NCBI GenBank assembly: GCA_910574455.1
Contig: CAJSYZ010000011.1
Span: 558,001 to 622,000 of the forward strand
Reading direction: 5' to 3'
Length of the DNA: 64,000 nt
Origin: Trichaptum fuscoviolaceum
Lineage: Eukaryota > Basidiomycota > Agaricomycetes > Hymenochaetales > Trichaptaceae
The stretch's first letter is position 1. The number at the start of each line of letters is the position of its first letter. Positions 11,143-23,902 of this stretch are shown here, one piece after another. Position numbers and translations under genes: made by a program. A model generated the notes under the pieces. It did no database searches and was not told the DNA's origin. It saw only the letters and a list, made by a program, of their open reading frames with translations.

Positions 11143-14100
11143 TTAGCAGAGCTGCCACATCTTGACGTAGTCACTGATAGGACGATGAGCACCAGCTATA
11201 AGATGATGGGATGGTATGGGACTTACACAGCCATGCCGCGTTGCTTTGTGTCTGTAGGCCAGGTATCATACCAGGTCTCCTGCGCTCGGGCAAAGTCGTA
11301 CATAGCAGCTGTTGAAAGACGTTCAGCTTCAGGTCAAGGAAAACGAAGGCACGTCGAGCAAAACGACATACTTGATGACTGGTCGAGCCATGGCTTATCG
11401 CCCAAGCCATCAGGGAACCACCCAGTCGTGCCACCAACGGCAACATCCAAGATCAAGTAGAACGCTAGATACACATAAATCCCGTCAGACAGATATCTGT
11501 GTTTTGAGTGAGAGTCAACCTACGCCGATCAAACGGAGCAACGTTGTTATTCGGCCATGGGTCTGTTACCGGTATTTCTTGGGAGCCGTTGAAGACCGAC
11601 TGCGGGAAGTCGCCCCTCTTGAAGAACGGCTCGCTGAACTTCAGGTCCAACATGAAATGCAGGCGAGTATCGACGTAAGCGCGGCTAAGCACGGCGGATG
11701 AGCTTTTTTTCATCCATCCTGACGTAGAAATAACGCTCACATGAATTTGTCAGTCCACTCCAGAGTATAGATGTGGAAATCCTGGTCGTAGCTCGTCCTG
11801 CGCTCCGTCCAGAACCCAAACGTCTTGCTCACTTCGTTCAAAAACGAAAGCGGGCCCCAGTTGAGCGCAGACCGGACGTAGTTGCTGCCCTGCGCGGGAT
11901 ACGACGGGGCGTTCCCCCTGCTCTCCATGATGTCGATCTCGCCGCTTGCAGGCCACGGGCCATACGTATTGTTCACGGGCAGCATCCAAATAGCAGGCCA
12001 CAGCCAGTCACCCCGCGGCAGCCGTGCGCGGACATCCACGCGTCCATACTGGATCGACGTACTGTTTATCGTCGTGAGGCGCGCAGACTGCACCGGGTTG
12101 ATGACCGTGCGCGTCGTCTCGTTTGACACGACGCCGCACGCAGTATTGTTGACGCTCGTGCATCCGGTCAAGTTGAACGTGTGCGCATTGAAGATCGCGG
12201 ACGTGCCAATCGCATCCGAGGTAAGAGTCGGAACGATGTACAGAACGCCGTCTTCAATAAATGTGTTATTTGCACTGTTGGTCGTCATTTCGAATTCGCC
12301 ATTTCTGCGCGAAACAGGGGCTTAGGTCAGTTACGGAATTGGAGTAGGTTTTAAAATGAGTTTAAGGGGAATAAGGGATCGTCGATCAAAAATTAATAAA
12401 ATAAAGTGTAGACGTCTAAAGCCAAAAATAAAGCCGGAGGAGAACCCAGCAAAACAACATATCGACAATTTACCACTGCATCGTGCTTCCATCGTCAGTG
12501 ATAACTTCCGTCAACATACACACACACGTTCATCAATCATGACGACTAGAATCATAGTAAATGCATGTACATCGTGCAGCATTTTCAAAGGGTGCCTCCG
12601 AAAATTGCTAGGTCACAAAAAGCTGCGACAGACACGAGACAAGAGAAGCAAGCTTCGTGCAAGGTAGCATGAGAACATCTGGCCCAGGAGGGAAAATCAG
12701 GGCACGATTGCCACAGCTTTTCGATCATTCGATCATTCGCTTGTGAAGTTGATAGAAGGAATGCCAAATGGCAGTTTACAAGAGGCGAGAGATGCCGAAG
12801 CACTATCGGGCCTCGGGAATTCGGTGCGAACGAGTAAGATTCGAGGGGGAGGAAGGCGCGATGCATGTCGTCAAGGCCTGCACGGACCGCATGCTCAAAC
12901 ATCAAAAGACGACTGCGGGAGAAATCGCGCGCAAGCAAAGAGTAATTTTGCCACTCACCCGAAGCCACCCAGCTCGACTTCGTATCCCCACTTGCTCGTG
13001 TCCAGGCTTGCGCCATTGAAGTCGTCATCGAGGACCAAGCACAAGTTGCCTTGGATGAGCTGGACGTCCTTTGCGCCAAAAAAACAGCGCAAAAAGCTGG
13101 CTGCGAAACCGACGATTGTGAAGATGAGCGTAAGCCACCACGATGCACGGGCACGAGCGTCCTTTCTCTTAAGCCAAGGCTTCTCGGGCTCTTCGTCCGG
13201 TCCAAGAGCCGTGCTCTGCATACGACGCTGCCATCCCTGCTTGGAGTAATCTCCCGTGCGACTGCCGACGGCGGTCCCTGGGGGAGAACTGTCATTGGAG
13301 TTGGGAAATACACCATTGAGGGGCGATAGCGGGTCCCCGGCTTTCTCATTCACGGAGATAGTGGACTCGCCAATCGTGGTGGCGGTACCAGCAGTTCCTG
13401 GGCGGAACGACGTGCGACGCTGGTGTACGCCGGCACCGGCCGCAGAAAGCGGACGAGCAAGAAGAGGCGGCGATGCGAATGACTCGCGCTTGATAGGAAC
13501 GGGTGCCGCCTGGGGGGCATTCAGGCTCGATACTGAGAGACGTGAGACATTGCTCATGCCCTTCATGTGCGAATATCGATTGGGGATAGGCGGAACAGGA
13601 GGGACAGTGCCGTTGGCTGCCGCTGCCTGAATGTTCAGTGCGGATAAGTCTCCGGAGCTCTGCGAGTGCGCGGGGCCTGCGCCAAAACCATTAGCAAGCG
13701 CACCGAAGTTGTAGCCACTGCTCAGGATGGAGAGCCGGGAGGCTGTTGCACCAGCGAGCGCGGTAAGATCAAGCGATGACCCAGGGGCAGAGGGTGCCTG
13801 CGAGACTGGCTGCGAGACAGAGGGGAACGCCAGACTGGCGACCGACGCACCATTTGCCGGCGTGGCGAAGGGGTCAAGCCCGCCTCTGATGCGCGGAGTT
13901 GATGGTCGGGTATCGTCAAGATCATACTCGTCTCCCACTACGAACTGAACTCCGCCCTCTTGGCTCTCATTGTGCTCGCGCGAAACGAATGAGACCGAGT
14001 GTTGACGAGCAGCGCGCATATGGTTGACAGTCGGCGTGGGGGTAGAGTCCTGCGTGTACCCTGCGTCGAAGGAAGAGGACGAGGAGACAACCTCTGGCTC

Positions 14101-14169
14101 ATCGCCGGTAGAGAGGAAGAGGGCATTCGGAGGGGGCACGGCGGCCTTTGAGGCGTCTGAGCTCGGCAT
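11143..14169 (-). CDS. GH16 membrane-anchored glucanase/transglycosidase (KRE6/SKN1-like)
   Basis: Predicted type II membrane protein with a GH16 concanavalin-A-like catalytic domain. Related KRE6/SKN1 proteins act in cell wall beta-1,6-glucan assembly; substrate and reaction here are inferred from family only. Six exons fit in phase: 12959-14169, 11741-12304, 11524-11684, 11372-11464, 11227-11308, 11143-11173, giving 713 residues. Residues 1 to about 340 are a Ser/Pro-rich cytosolic region, followed by a helix at about 343-363 (WWLTLIFTIVGFAASFL). The catalytic domain starts near LVLDDDFNGASLDTSKW. The GH16 motif GEIDIMES lies near residue 526, with the Glu nucleophile, Asp and acid/base Glu all present, preceded by DWLWPAIWMLP. 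The C-terminal half holds VAVGGTTGWFPD, PWLDQSS and the terminal DYVKMWQLC typical of these proteins. Introns 2-5 are 53-63 nt, but intron 1 (12305-12958) is 654 nt, which is unusual. The exon-1/exon-2 junction (ELGGFG to NGEFE) is contiguous in the family, so the long intron is real rather than a missing exon. Confidence 0.9.
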
Positions 14170-17100
14170 GGCGCGCTAAGTACTACGCAGGGAAGGGCGA
14201 AGGATAGGAGTGCGGGTAACTGCGCAGCTGCTAGCTGTCTGTTACAACGCTCAACGAGTGGTATGGCGGCCGCGATTGTAGGGAGTCCCTTTGTCTTCGA
14301 AGAGACTTAGGCGGACAATTGAGCAGAGGAGGAGAGCACAGACCACCAGCACTAGATGCTACCGGGAGTTCTAGAGTTGGACTATACCCGGTTGGAGGAC
14401 GAAGGTGGGAGGATGGTGGGTCACGCCTACTTTCTGGCAACGCACAGGCCAGCCATAATAAGGTGCCCGTGTCAGGTCCACCGCGCTTCTCATCCCATCC
14501 TTGTATCCTAATCCCGTCATACTCCTTAGTTCCCAAAGGCGGCAACTGAGATGTGTGTGAGCCAGAGATTGGTATGAGGCAGTACAGGTGACATACTTGC
14601 AGGAGCCCGATGGCGAAGGGGGAGGCCCGCCGAACTACGTAACGTATTTTGGTTTGACGCCTTTGGATGCGGTGAATGGCTTCAAAGCCATCTTCTGTAC
14701 GGCGTGATGCCGCGCCTCGGTGGTGATAGATAGCAGCTGTCTTGCTCCTGTCCCGATTTTCAAGGCTTCCAAGAAAAAACTTCGGCGTTTCGAAGCGTGG
14801 ATTAAGTTCTAGAGCCCAGGATCCGTAGTCCAGGATCTGCCTCCGAACTGAATTTTGCACGTTTTTCTATACAAAGGTCCCGTAAGCCAGCTATAGCTTC
14901 CCAGCATATGTGATGGTTGACGGGCCACGCACCGGGACCAAATAAAGCGAATATGGTGTCTCCCAACCGCGGACCAATGGGTTGTTTTCAAATCACAACT
15001 TGCATGCGAAGAGAGTGTTCTCCGGCACGGTCAGATGCGACCCTGATTGTGAGTGATAGCACGATTGGTGGCCCAAAGACAGAGATAATGACATGCCACC
15101 ATAAGGGATTGCAGAAGCCAACTGGAGATTTTGTTATAATCTTCTCGACTGTGGTCACCCTGTGGCGCACGCATCTATGGGTGAATTGACCCATAAGACC
15201 GATTAGCCCAGAAAGTCAACATTTGTGCCGTTGCCGTTGATAGGAGCAGATGGAAATAGAGACTGCTGAACGCATTTGTTCTTGATTATTCGGCCGCTTG
15301 AAATTGATACTAATTCCTTCCGTATATTCTTGCTATCGGGTGCTAAGAAACAGATATCATCTTTCAAATTACCGGCTGTCACGCTGTAAACATGCATGGA
15401 GGAGGTGAAAGTGCGGCGATGGAAAACAGAAAGAAAGAGCCTGAGGGAAAGAAACTCGTGGCGCCCGGCGGAATGACAGCGCTCGGCCTCTTCAGGGCGG
15501 GCTGTTCGGTGTTCAAGTTTGCCGTTTGGGGACATTTCCGAACTTGAATGTGGCGCGGAAAGAAAGTCTCTTTTGTCTCTACACCTGTTACGCCGCGGTA
15601 CTCCCATCAGGCACCAAAACGAATTACCGGGAAAGAAGAAAAAGAGCTATCTCAGTTTCTTGTGATCATTTATGTGGTCTACTAGCCAAGTGAGACATCT
15701 TTCTCCTTGGTTTCCTTACTTTGACCCGGCGGGCGAACTCGAAGTGGCCGACAAGTTTGACTTGACTTATCTTCGGTTTCTTTCTCCTGATCCTGACTTC
15801 ACTCTTCGTCCTTAGTACTAGTAACGTGGCTGCTTACAAGCGTCCGAGCCTATTAAGGGTACACGACCCACCAATCCTATGGGCTATCGTAATTCCAGGT
15901 TCACGGTGTGCCTGAGTAGAAATTTGACCGTCCAAGCTGTTCTGTCGAGAGAAATAACGAAAAAAAAACCAAGAAGGAAGAGAATTGAAAAAAATACCCG
16001 TACATTTGAGCTGAACTCTTCTTCAGGTCCATTATGCTAATAAGAGTCCGTACTACAGCTCATGTGTACGTACAACCAACGTCTTTTGATTCAATCAAGC
16101 CCTGACTGCTCTAGATGTCGATTGACCTGTCTTGCAATCGCGCTCTCTGTCAAGACCTTATACTGATTTAAACTTGATAGACAAACGATGGTCCCAGGAG
16201 GACATTGTGACATTCGCTGCATTGACTCTGGAGATTGTCCAGACTTGCTCATATTTGCATTACTTTTTTCGTTTGGTGCTTTTTGATCATCGAAGTCTGG
16301 AAAAAGCAGGGAGAAGAAGCTAGGCACATCCCCCCGCACAGGCTTCTCTTCGCAAACCCACTCCTCTTGTTCTGACCCCTTCATCGCAGGTAACGAGCGA
16401 TTGGCCCTCATTATGTACCAAAGCGAGTACTCCACGGTTCTTATGAAAACTTCGGACTTCCTTGTTATATCCTTGGACTAATGAACTTTGCCGTCTCGAC
16501 AACAGTACCGGAGGCTCAGCCTTTGCCTTCTTCGCCGACCGGACGCACCTCGTTGCTTGATGTTCGTTTCCGTTCCCTTCGATCAGATCTTGGAACGATA
16601 GCGTAATTGGGAGTGATCCTTGTAAATTTTGACCACCTGATCTTCTTGAAACATATTCGTATATTGTATTTTTAATATAAAGGAAAGAAATTCTAGGTAG
16701 CACGGTCTTCACACCGATAGATACATACAGTTACCCGGGTGCAAAAATTAACAAGCAAACCAACGTCTTTTCTACAACGCTGAAGCTGTGCACTGGCTTT
16801 TCTAGCGAAAGATCGTCGTTTGACGAGTAAGTGCATGGCGGACGTCATGTCGATCCGGAAGCAAATCTTTCCTCCACAGTTTCAGCTCCATCGTCATGAA
16901 CTCGGAGTCGATCCATTGGTCGGTATCTTCCGTGCCGGCAATGAGTAGAGTCGTCATGCCGGGACAAATATAGGGCTAATATACCTAGAAAGGAATTGTT
17001 AAGAATTTCTTCCGAGTCCGACAGTTCATTTCCGTCGCTGCCGGACGCTCTCACACCTTGTCAGTTCCACCCATCTTCATGTTCTACGTATCATCCGTTT

Positions 17101-20100
17101 TATCATTCTGCCGAAGTCGACTCTACTGAAAAGAAATGCATTTCAAATGAATGCCTGTTGTGACGGGTGCACGCCGAGACCCATCACGAAAGTTGTTTGC
17201 TATATTCGATGCCCGATGTTGATGCCAGGAGCAAAACGTAAATCGCAATGTTGATGGTCATGTCAAAAGTCAAAGGACTCTCCGGAAGTGAGCAGAGCGC
17301 GGAAAGCAATACGGAAGCAATACGGTGCTTTGTGTGGATAGACCCTGAGGGTAATTCCTCTTGAGTGAGTATTTGCCTTGTATTTCCAATGATAATGACC
17401 TGACACGGCGCTTTGTGTCTAAAGGAAGATAAATTCTCAGCCGTTCTTCCTCCATACTACATGAGTGGTCTATCATGAGTGGTCTATCTGGTGCTGGTAT
17501 GGCATATCAGGGGAAAGGTTGTTATCAACTCGTATAGAGTGAATCGGGTGCCAGTACCTTGAAGATTGTCAGACACAGCATCCCGTCGGAGCGCTTCCAA
17601 ATTCCCAATCCAGCACGCAGTACTGCGCACCAGCTGTCCCGGCTACGAGCAAAGGAGCGTTTACAATTGAATCCTGCTTATACATCCTGCGTGGTGAGCG
17701 GTAGTGGGTTCGATGCCGACGTCGATCAGATTGATCAAAGAAGCGAAAGGAAGAAGGCGAGGAGTCTGGGCCGGTGGGAGCCTGAGACCGCACGACCATC
17801 GAAAGCCACAGATGAAAGATTGCTAGAAGGTCTGTCCGCGTAAAGCAGTGATGCTGGAGCGATATCAACTCTTTGTCACAGGTTTGTTGTTTATCGCGCG
17901 ATTGAATAGACAAGGTGCTTCATTGGGCTCGTTCTCGTCGGAAGAGCGCCCCGAGTGTTAATGAAGTCGGTGTACAGGCATGCTGCATTGATTGGTGCGC
18001 GCCTTGTGCTTGTCGTCCAGAACGTCCAATAGCGCATCATCGGCTATGCCAGGTCTCGCCCAGTTCCCCTCCAATCGCACAATCTGTTCAATCTCATTTT
18101 CTCATCCATGACCTTCAAAAAACACCCAATCTGCTCCAGACCTATTTTACTGGCTGGTGGAGCACGGCACCGTAGCGCCAAAATACAGACATACCGTATG
18201 TACGCCGATTTCCGGGACCATCGCCGACGACCTGCAATCTACCTCGTTCTGCGCACGAATCAGTCTCGCACCTCGGAAATTGCTTCGATCACTCTGTGCG
18301 CCATACGCAGCTCGATCATCATACGGGCGTCATCGCGCGGCGCCAGCACGCTTACGCTCTCGTCTTATTCGATTTCGTGCTTGCGCCAGGAGCAGAAACT
18401 CCGTAGTGCCTCGACCCGACAGGAAACATTCAGGCTGTTAATCGAACGTTAATCTACGCCGCAGCGCGTGTGTCTCGGTCGCTTGCATCTGGCCAATTCC
18501 CATCGTTCCGGAAATACTAATCTTGCTCGCCATCAATCTTTCCTTCCCGGGACGGGGAGGTCTGCTGGAGCCCAGACTAGGTATAAAGCACGTCCGCGGA
18601 CTCAGCTCATCTGGAATGAATATATTTCATTAGTATCGAGAGAGTGGGATACAATGCACGCATCGCTGCGGCCAAATGCTGCTGATTGGGGCCAGGCACG
18701 TCCAGACCCACAAACAGCACCGGTACTCTACAATCAGCGATGTCGGACAAAGTGAGTTTCATTTATTCTGAAGCTCGAGCTTCTCACAATGTCACCCGTG
18801 TTATGTGTGTGCAAGCGAGCGCATCCTGCTTCTTGCTTCTCTGATCTCCTTCCTTTGAGCTCTGTCTCTGTCTCTACTGTAGCAGGCGTCCTTCCTTCGC
18901 CTTCTCTGTACCTTGATCTCTTACTCTTCCATCCGAAAATTGAGTGCGATCGCAAGGCTGCAATATACCGGCTTCTACCGCCGGTGGACTAGACGACGGT
19001 ATCTCGGTCCGCCTCACCAGCGTCGCAGCGGCACTTGCTAGTGCGGAGGCTGCGAGGCCGGCGGGTCCAACGCGGGCACAGGAGGCCCTCAGGCTAGCCC
19101 TGCGAGCTTGATTCATCGCATCCTCATATCGGAAATTAAACGCGCAGAATTGACTCGGCTGTCGCCCTCACACTCTACACTCTAATCCTGTTCTCGACTC
19201 GGGCCCATCGCAGCATCCTCTCAGGCCCGCCACTTCTGCTGGGTTCTTGACCGCATCCCATCCGCGCATGGCAACATCTTAATCGATCGCGTCGGTCGGC
19301 AGGGCGCTGCAGGCTGGATGTCACGATGCGCGATTCCCGCACAAACACATACGAGTCCTTCTCCTCGTTTCTGCCACCGCGATACAAGTCGCAGCTGAAC
19401 AACTATGACCCCATCATGGCAGTGCATTCTATATCCCATCTCTGTCGCGGTACTACGCCGGATCTTCCTTCTAATTCTCCTCCTTCTTTTTGAATACGTT
19501 GACTTGGGAGTGTGGAGCTGTGTATGGTAGGGCGGGCTGGGTTGCTGAACAAGTATGGCCCGGGTTCGCTTCAGGTTGGTTTTCGCGAACAGAAGTTCGA
19601 GGGACCAGGGGTATGTGGTGTAGTATGTGCAGTCAGCGGCTATGGTGACGATAAGGATTTCGTCTTGACTCTTGAGAGCTTGCGCACCAAATGTGGGCAC
19701 GGACCATGGGAGCGCCAGGAATCCAGGATGCCACTGACACTGAAGGTGCGCCACGAAGTTCGGCTCCGGGACGGATAATCCTCAAGAAAAATGCTCACTC
19801 TGGTTCTCTCCCTCCCGCGCCCTCTCTCGGAAATTTTTGTTCGTCAGAACCCACGCACATGTACATACTACGTACCACCGGACCCATCCCCCCCCCGCCC
19901 CTGTGCGAGCCGTGCCTGTCTCGGCCTGTAAGCGAAAGCCAGAGTTCTACTTCTAATCCCATGTGTCTCCGTTCCCAGGCTGATCGACGCTCTGTTGCCA
20001 TGTCAGAGTGTCACTATCGCGCTGTGCTTCGATCCATTATAATCTCGCCAATTATGTTCGTTTCTGCGAGTAGAACACAGACCAACCCCTATCGCTCTGC

Positions 20101-20582
20101 GTTCGATTCTCAAGCCTGAGGCGATTGGCAGTTTGGATACTATCTTTACTATCGTCCTTCCGGTTTGAGAGCTTGCGTATTGGGCTGAACACTGGCGGTC
20201 TGACCCCTGAGCCCAAAGAAATCGTTGTGGTATGTATAGAGAGGAAAAATTTTGAGATTCGTGCAAATTGACGAGTCCAAATCGGATGCTCTGGCGTATC
20301 TGCACCTGTACCTGGTTGTGTGAGACCGAACACGTTTGCGAGAGCTCTTGCATCCGCATTTTGCGCTATTGCCGTACATACCGTCTGTCTGTGGTATTTA
20401 GGTTGTTGTAAGAAGTCAAGCAGTCAGGGCTATTCGAGTGCAAATACAAAGCACCATCGGATATCTACATATGTACAGATAAGTTCTGTGTGCCTAAGTA
20501 TGTGTATGGATGACGAACTTACCGCCCGTTACGATATCTGCATTTTACTTCGAGTTACAAAATGAATGTCGCTTATATGAGT

Positions 20583-21137
20583 AGTAGGTATGTATGTTGA
20601 CTTTCTCGGAGTCTAGGTACGTACGTACATACTAAGTGTATACTGGGCGGTGACACTTGTTCGACGTAATCGTTAGCTGTTGTATGAGACCCATCGGGCG
20701 TCAGGCTACAGGAGCGCCGATCCAATACAAAGCTTTAACTTTTTCAAAATTATTGAATGAGAGCGTTTGGTGGGCGCGGCTCGGAGATTAACGTTTGTGC
20801 CTGATTGGCGCTACTTTCAAGTTCAGTAGTACGCGCGCGCATGCAAGATTCGATCATAGATCCGAATCATTACTAGAAGATCATGATTCATGACACTCGC
20901 TCCAGCAACGTTATGGATTTTCCCTGCCCCTTTTTCTGTTTACGCAAGAATCTCTTAAGTTATGTATATGTACATGTATGTACAGTATGTACATTTATGT
21001 AGTTACTGTACATATGTTATCTTTGACTGCGGAGAATGGTCACCCCCTTTGTCTCAGGTGATGATTCGTAGATAGCTCTACCGTGACAAGTACATTAAGT
21101 ACTGTACAGTATGTACATATGTATGTACTGTATATCC
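20583..21137. repeat. TGTACA/GTATGTAC-rich patches
   Basis: Clusters of the self-complementary words TGTACA, GTAC and ATGTACAT at 20586-20640, 20957-21020 and 21092-21137. Together they form imperfect palindromes such as ACAGTATGTACATATGTATG. Possibly cruciform-prone or regulatory DNA; no function is shown. Confidence 0.6.
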
Positions 21138-22340
21138 ATTCTTTTCACTGGATAGTGGCTTGTGCAGTTTTGGATTTCGGTTGTCGATTATTGCAACCAT
21201 GACGCTCTGCACCGCACAGGCAAGGGATCGTTCGGCGTAGTTTCTTGGACCTGGGACAGGGCGGCGCACGGAGAGTTGTGTAGGGCTTCTTTCTTTTTTT
21301 TAAAGTTGTCTTTGCTTGGCTTTTACTCTGTGTGTGATTTGTTTACGGGTTTATTATGGGACATGTCTACCGTCCACCGGCTGTTCCACGGGCATACCGA
21401 TCGTGACTCCGAGTCGGCGGTAGACTATTTCCTGTGATCTCAAGCTATGCGGGCTTCGGGGGCTCTGAGTTGTTGGCATGCTCGATCCGAGTGACGGTTC
21501 TCTGCCTAGCCTGGCGGCTACATGATATTGCAAATGCATGCATAGCGCAGACAGAGAGGTAGGTAGGTGGATGTGGATCATGATTCTGTATGTAGTGTAG
21601 ACTGAAGCCTTGGCCCCACCGAGCCCGTAACTAAATGCCGTTGATTCACCGAGTCATATTGAGTCACATACTATCTGCGCATGCCGAGTCGACCGTCACC
21701 CGGACCAACTCCCCAGCTCAGCTCAGGATGGTAATGCTGTGTACCGTCAATCGGGCCCGGCTTTAAGTCGAGGTGATGGCGGGGCGGTTGGCTGAATGGG
21801 TTACGGGAGGTCGTTTGTCGAAGTTTTTGAAGTGTGAAGTTTGGAGAGGATTGAGGATTACTTGGGCCGGCCGAGTATGCCGGTACCGAGATTGGACTCA
21901 GATGCCAGTCACGGTCACGGTGCGGGAGATGCCTGCCGGGAGATCGGCGGCCTGTCTCGGTGCACTACCAGGGTCGAATAGGGCGTGGGACCCGGGCCGT
22001 ACCGTCCGTACGTCACTATTGGCACTGACAACGTCAACGGTTTGGTTGCGAACGTTCGCCACTTCGTGCCGTCAACGATGGGCCGACTCACTCACTCAGG
22101 CTCATGCTCGGAGTCAGACACATACTGGAAATTGGGCTCGTACATTATAGTCTGCGACTCGGACTGGGACATGGATCCGAACTCGGGCTTTGCTGGCCCG
22201 CTCGGAAGGGATCGCTGGAAGGAAAAGGAGATACGGCTGCGCGGCATTATGTATGTAGTTGGGTTGACGGACGGACGGATGGCTCAGTTTAGACGTACGG
22301 GCGAAAAGAAATCGTGATGTCGGTTTGTGGTGTTCGGTGC

Positions 22341-22421
22341 AGACGAGACGCGACGGGACACGACGAAACGGGACAGGACACGATGGGGGTCACCGACTGA
22401 CCGACTGACCGATTCACCGAT
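22341..22421. repeat. Short degenerate tandem repeats
   Basis: Consecutive variants of GACGGGACACGAC are followed by CCGACTGA repeats. The two low-order arrays abut in gene-poor DNA. No coding sense is apparent. Confidence 0.6.
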
Positions 22422-22935
22422 GGCCCATGGGAACGCTAACCTTCATGTGCGCAGCATTTTTCATTTTCTTTCTTCACGGATTTTTCTTTATTGGTAAAGG
22501 ACGCGTTTGCAGATCCTGGGCTCACGTTTTCCGTTTCAGTGAGTAGCAATTCGCTCAGCCGCGTCACAGTCGGAAGGTGCAGTGCTGGCCATGGTGTGTT
22601 CTATTTTTTTTTCTTTCTCTGTGTGCTGGGTTTGACGTGCTGTCAGGACTCAGGACTCAGGACGCAGGACTTGCAGTTTTTTGTGGGCTGTGCCGTGCTT
22701 CTCTGCCAGTGTGGACTGGACACGAGGTGCGGCACCCAGGCTGGCAGGTGTTGGATCTTTTTTGATGGCGCGGAAGCTTTGAAGGTGTACGGACTCCTCG
22801 ATCAGGTTCAGGTTCTCACCTCCCACTCCCACCTCCCAGTGCCCACTCATTTCTCATTTCTCATCTCTGCTGCCGGTGGACGAACACGACACAGCACAGA
22901 ACTGGTCACATCGAGGCAAGGCCTCCCGGCGGGCC

Positions 22936-22985
22936 TTGTTTGGATACGGATACGGATACGGGTATTGCTCTGGATATGGGTATGG
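22936..22985. repeat. GGATAC/GGATATGG tandem repeat
   Basis: Three GGATAC units at 22942-22960 and then looser GGATATGGGTAT copies. A short microsatellite-like tract. Confidence 0.55.
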
Positions 22986-23699
22986 AAGTGTGATGATACG
23001 GTATGGTGATATGGACTTAAGTCGGGCTTGAGTTGATGGCCTGATGTGATGCGTACGCAGGCTTCCAGTGAGTTTTTGCGCACCCCCATTCGGTTCTTTT
23101 CCTCTTCTTCCTGCTCAGGCTTTTTGACTCCGGGAGGCCAAGGCCGGGACTCCCGACCGCACTCGCACTCGCACACTTCCAAGATCACTATCGCCATAGT
23201 ATTCACATACTATTTGTGAATATTTGCAATGATACTTATCTTGACGCCGTCCACACACTGGTGTTTCGTGAAAAAAACTTAGTACCGTGACGGCAGAGTC
23301 GATTCGCGCTGTGCCTTGCCTTGCGTTCCTGCCTCCTGCCTCATGTTTCGTGCGCACTGGATGCTTCCGTGCCGTCACGGTCTGGCCAACGTCACCGCTC
23401 ATACCAGATCTCGGTATTACCGAAGTAGGGGGAACGTCGATGATCGTCACGGACCGGCTGGCTTCACCCCTTTGGATATAACTCAAGATATATATGCTCT
23501 GGCTGGCAATTTGTAGACTCGAGTTTCGGGACTTCCGACATCAAGCTTCCCTGCTGCTCGATTTGCTACTGGCGTCCTGACCGCCTTAGGTCCTCTGAAC
23601 ACTACAAAGTACGGCGGCGCAGGTTGAAGGTGTAGCGCGCCCCCTCTTGCTTTCGTTGTTGCAACCCGGACGAGAAAGGACTAGTCAGCCCGATCTGCA

Positions 23700-23902
23700 A
23701 CGCCGACCGCCAGCCACCTCGAGAGTGTGTGTATAAGAAGGGCGCGCCGCACCCGTGCCACCCTCCACCGTCGTCTCTCTCCGACGTCGACTGCCTTCCC
23801 TTCCCTTCTCACACATACACACAGTCTCTACTCTCCTACTCTCTACTCTCAACTCTATACTCTCCTACACTACCTAACACCTGTCTTTTCTCGTAACACA
23901 CA
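23700..23902 (+). promoter_or_regulatory. Probable core promoter and pyrimidine-rich leader of the GT2 gene
   Basis: A TATAAG box lies at about 23731-23736, some 170 nt before the ATG at 23903. From about 23765 to 23885 the + strand is dominated by CTCTACT/CTCC pyrimidine tracts, the kind of CT-rich leader common in strongly expressed fungal genes. The start context CACACAATGG is good (A at -3, G at +4). The transcription start itself is not visible. Confidence 0.5.

Larger units (their letters stand above)
14170..23700. other. 9.5-kb gene-poor region
   Basis: Upstream flank of both the GH16 gene (-) and the GT2 gene (+). Open frames of 60-210 codons are frequent on both strands, but they overlap each other, are biased by local GC content and show no domain, signal or intron logic. 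I see scattered short direct repeats: GTACATAC words at 20.6-21.1 kb, GACGGGACACGAC-like units near 22.34 kb and GGATAC units near 22.94 kb. No tRNA, transposase or reverse transcriptase motif was recognised. Non-coding transcripts or long upstream leaders cannot be excluded. Confidence 0.5.

Noticed and set aside
12585..13349. 254-codon minus-strand frame across the long GH16 intron
   Set aside because: It runs in a different frame through GH16 exon 1 and out into the intron. Exon 1 of the GH16 gene explains the coding signal.
14231..14860. 209-codon minus-strand frame upstream of the GH16 gene
   Set aside because: No domain, unusual composition, lies in the expected promoter/leader of the GH16 gene and shows no splice or homology support.
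19221..19754. 177-codon minus-strand frame in the gene-poor region
   Set aside because: Overlaps several equally long frames on both strands and has low-complexity basic stretches only. Nothing supports coding.
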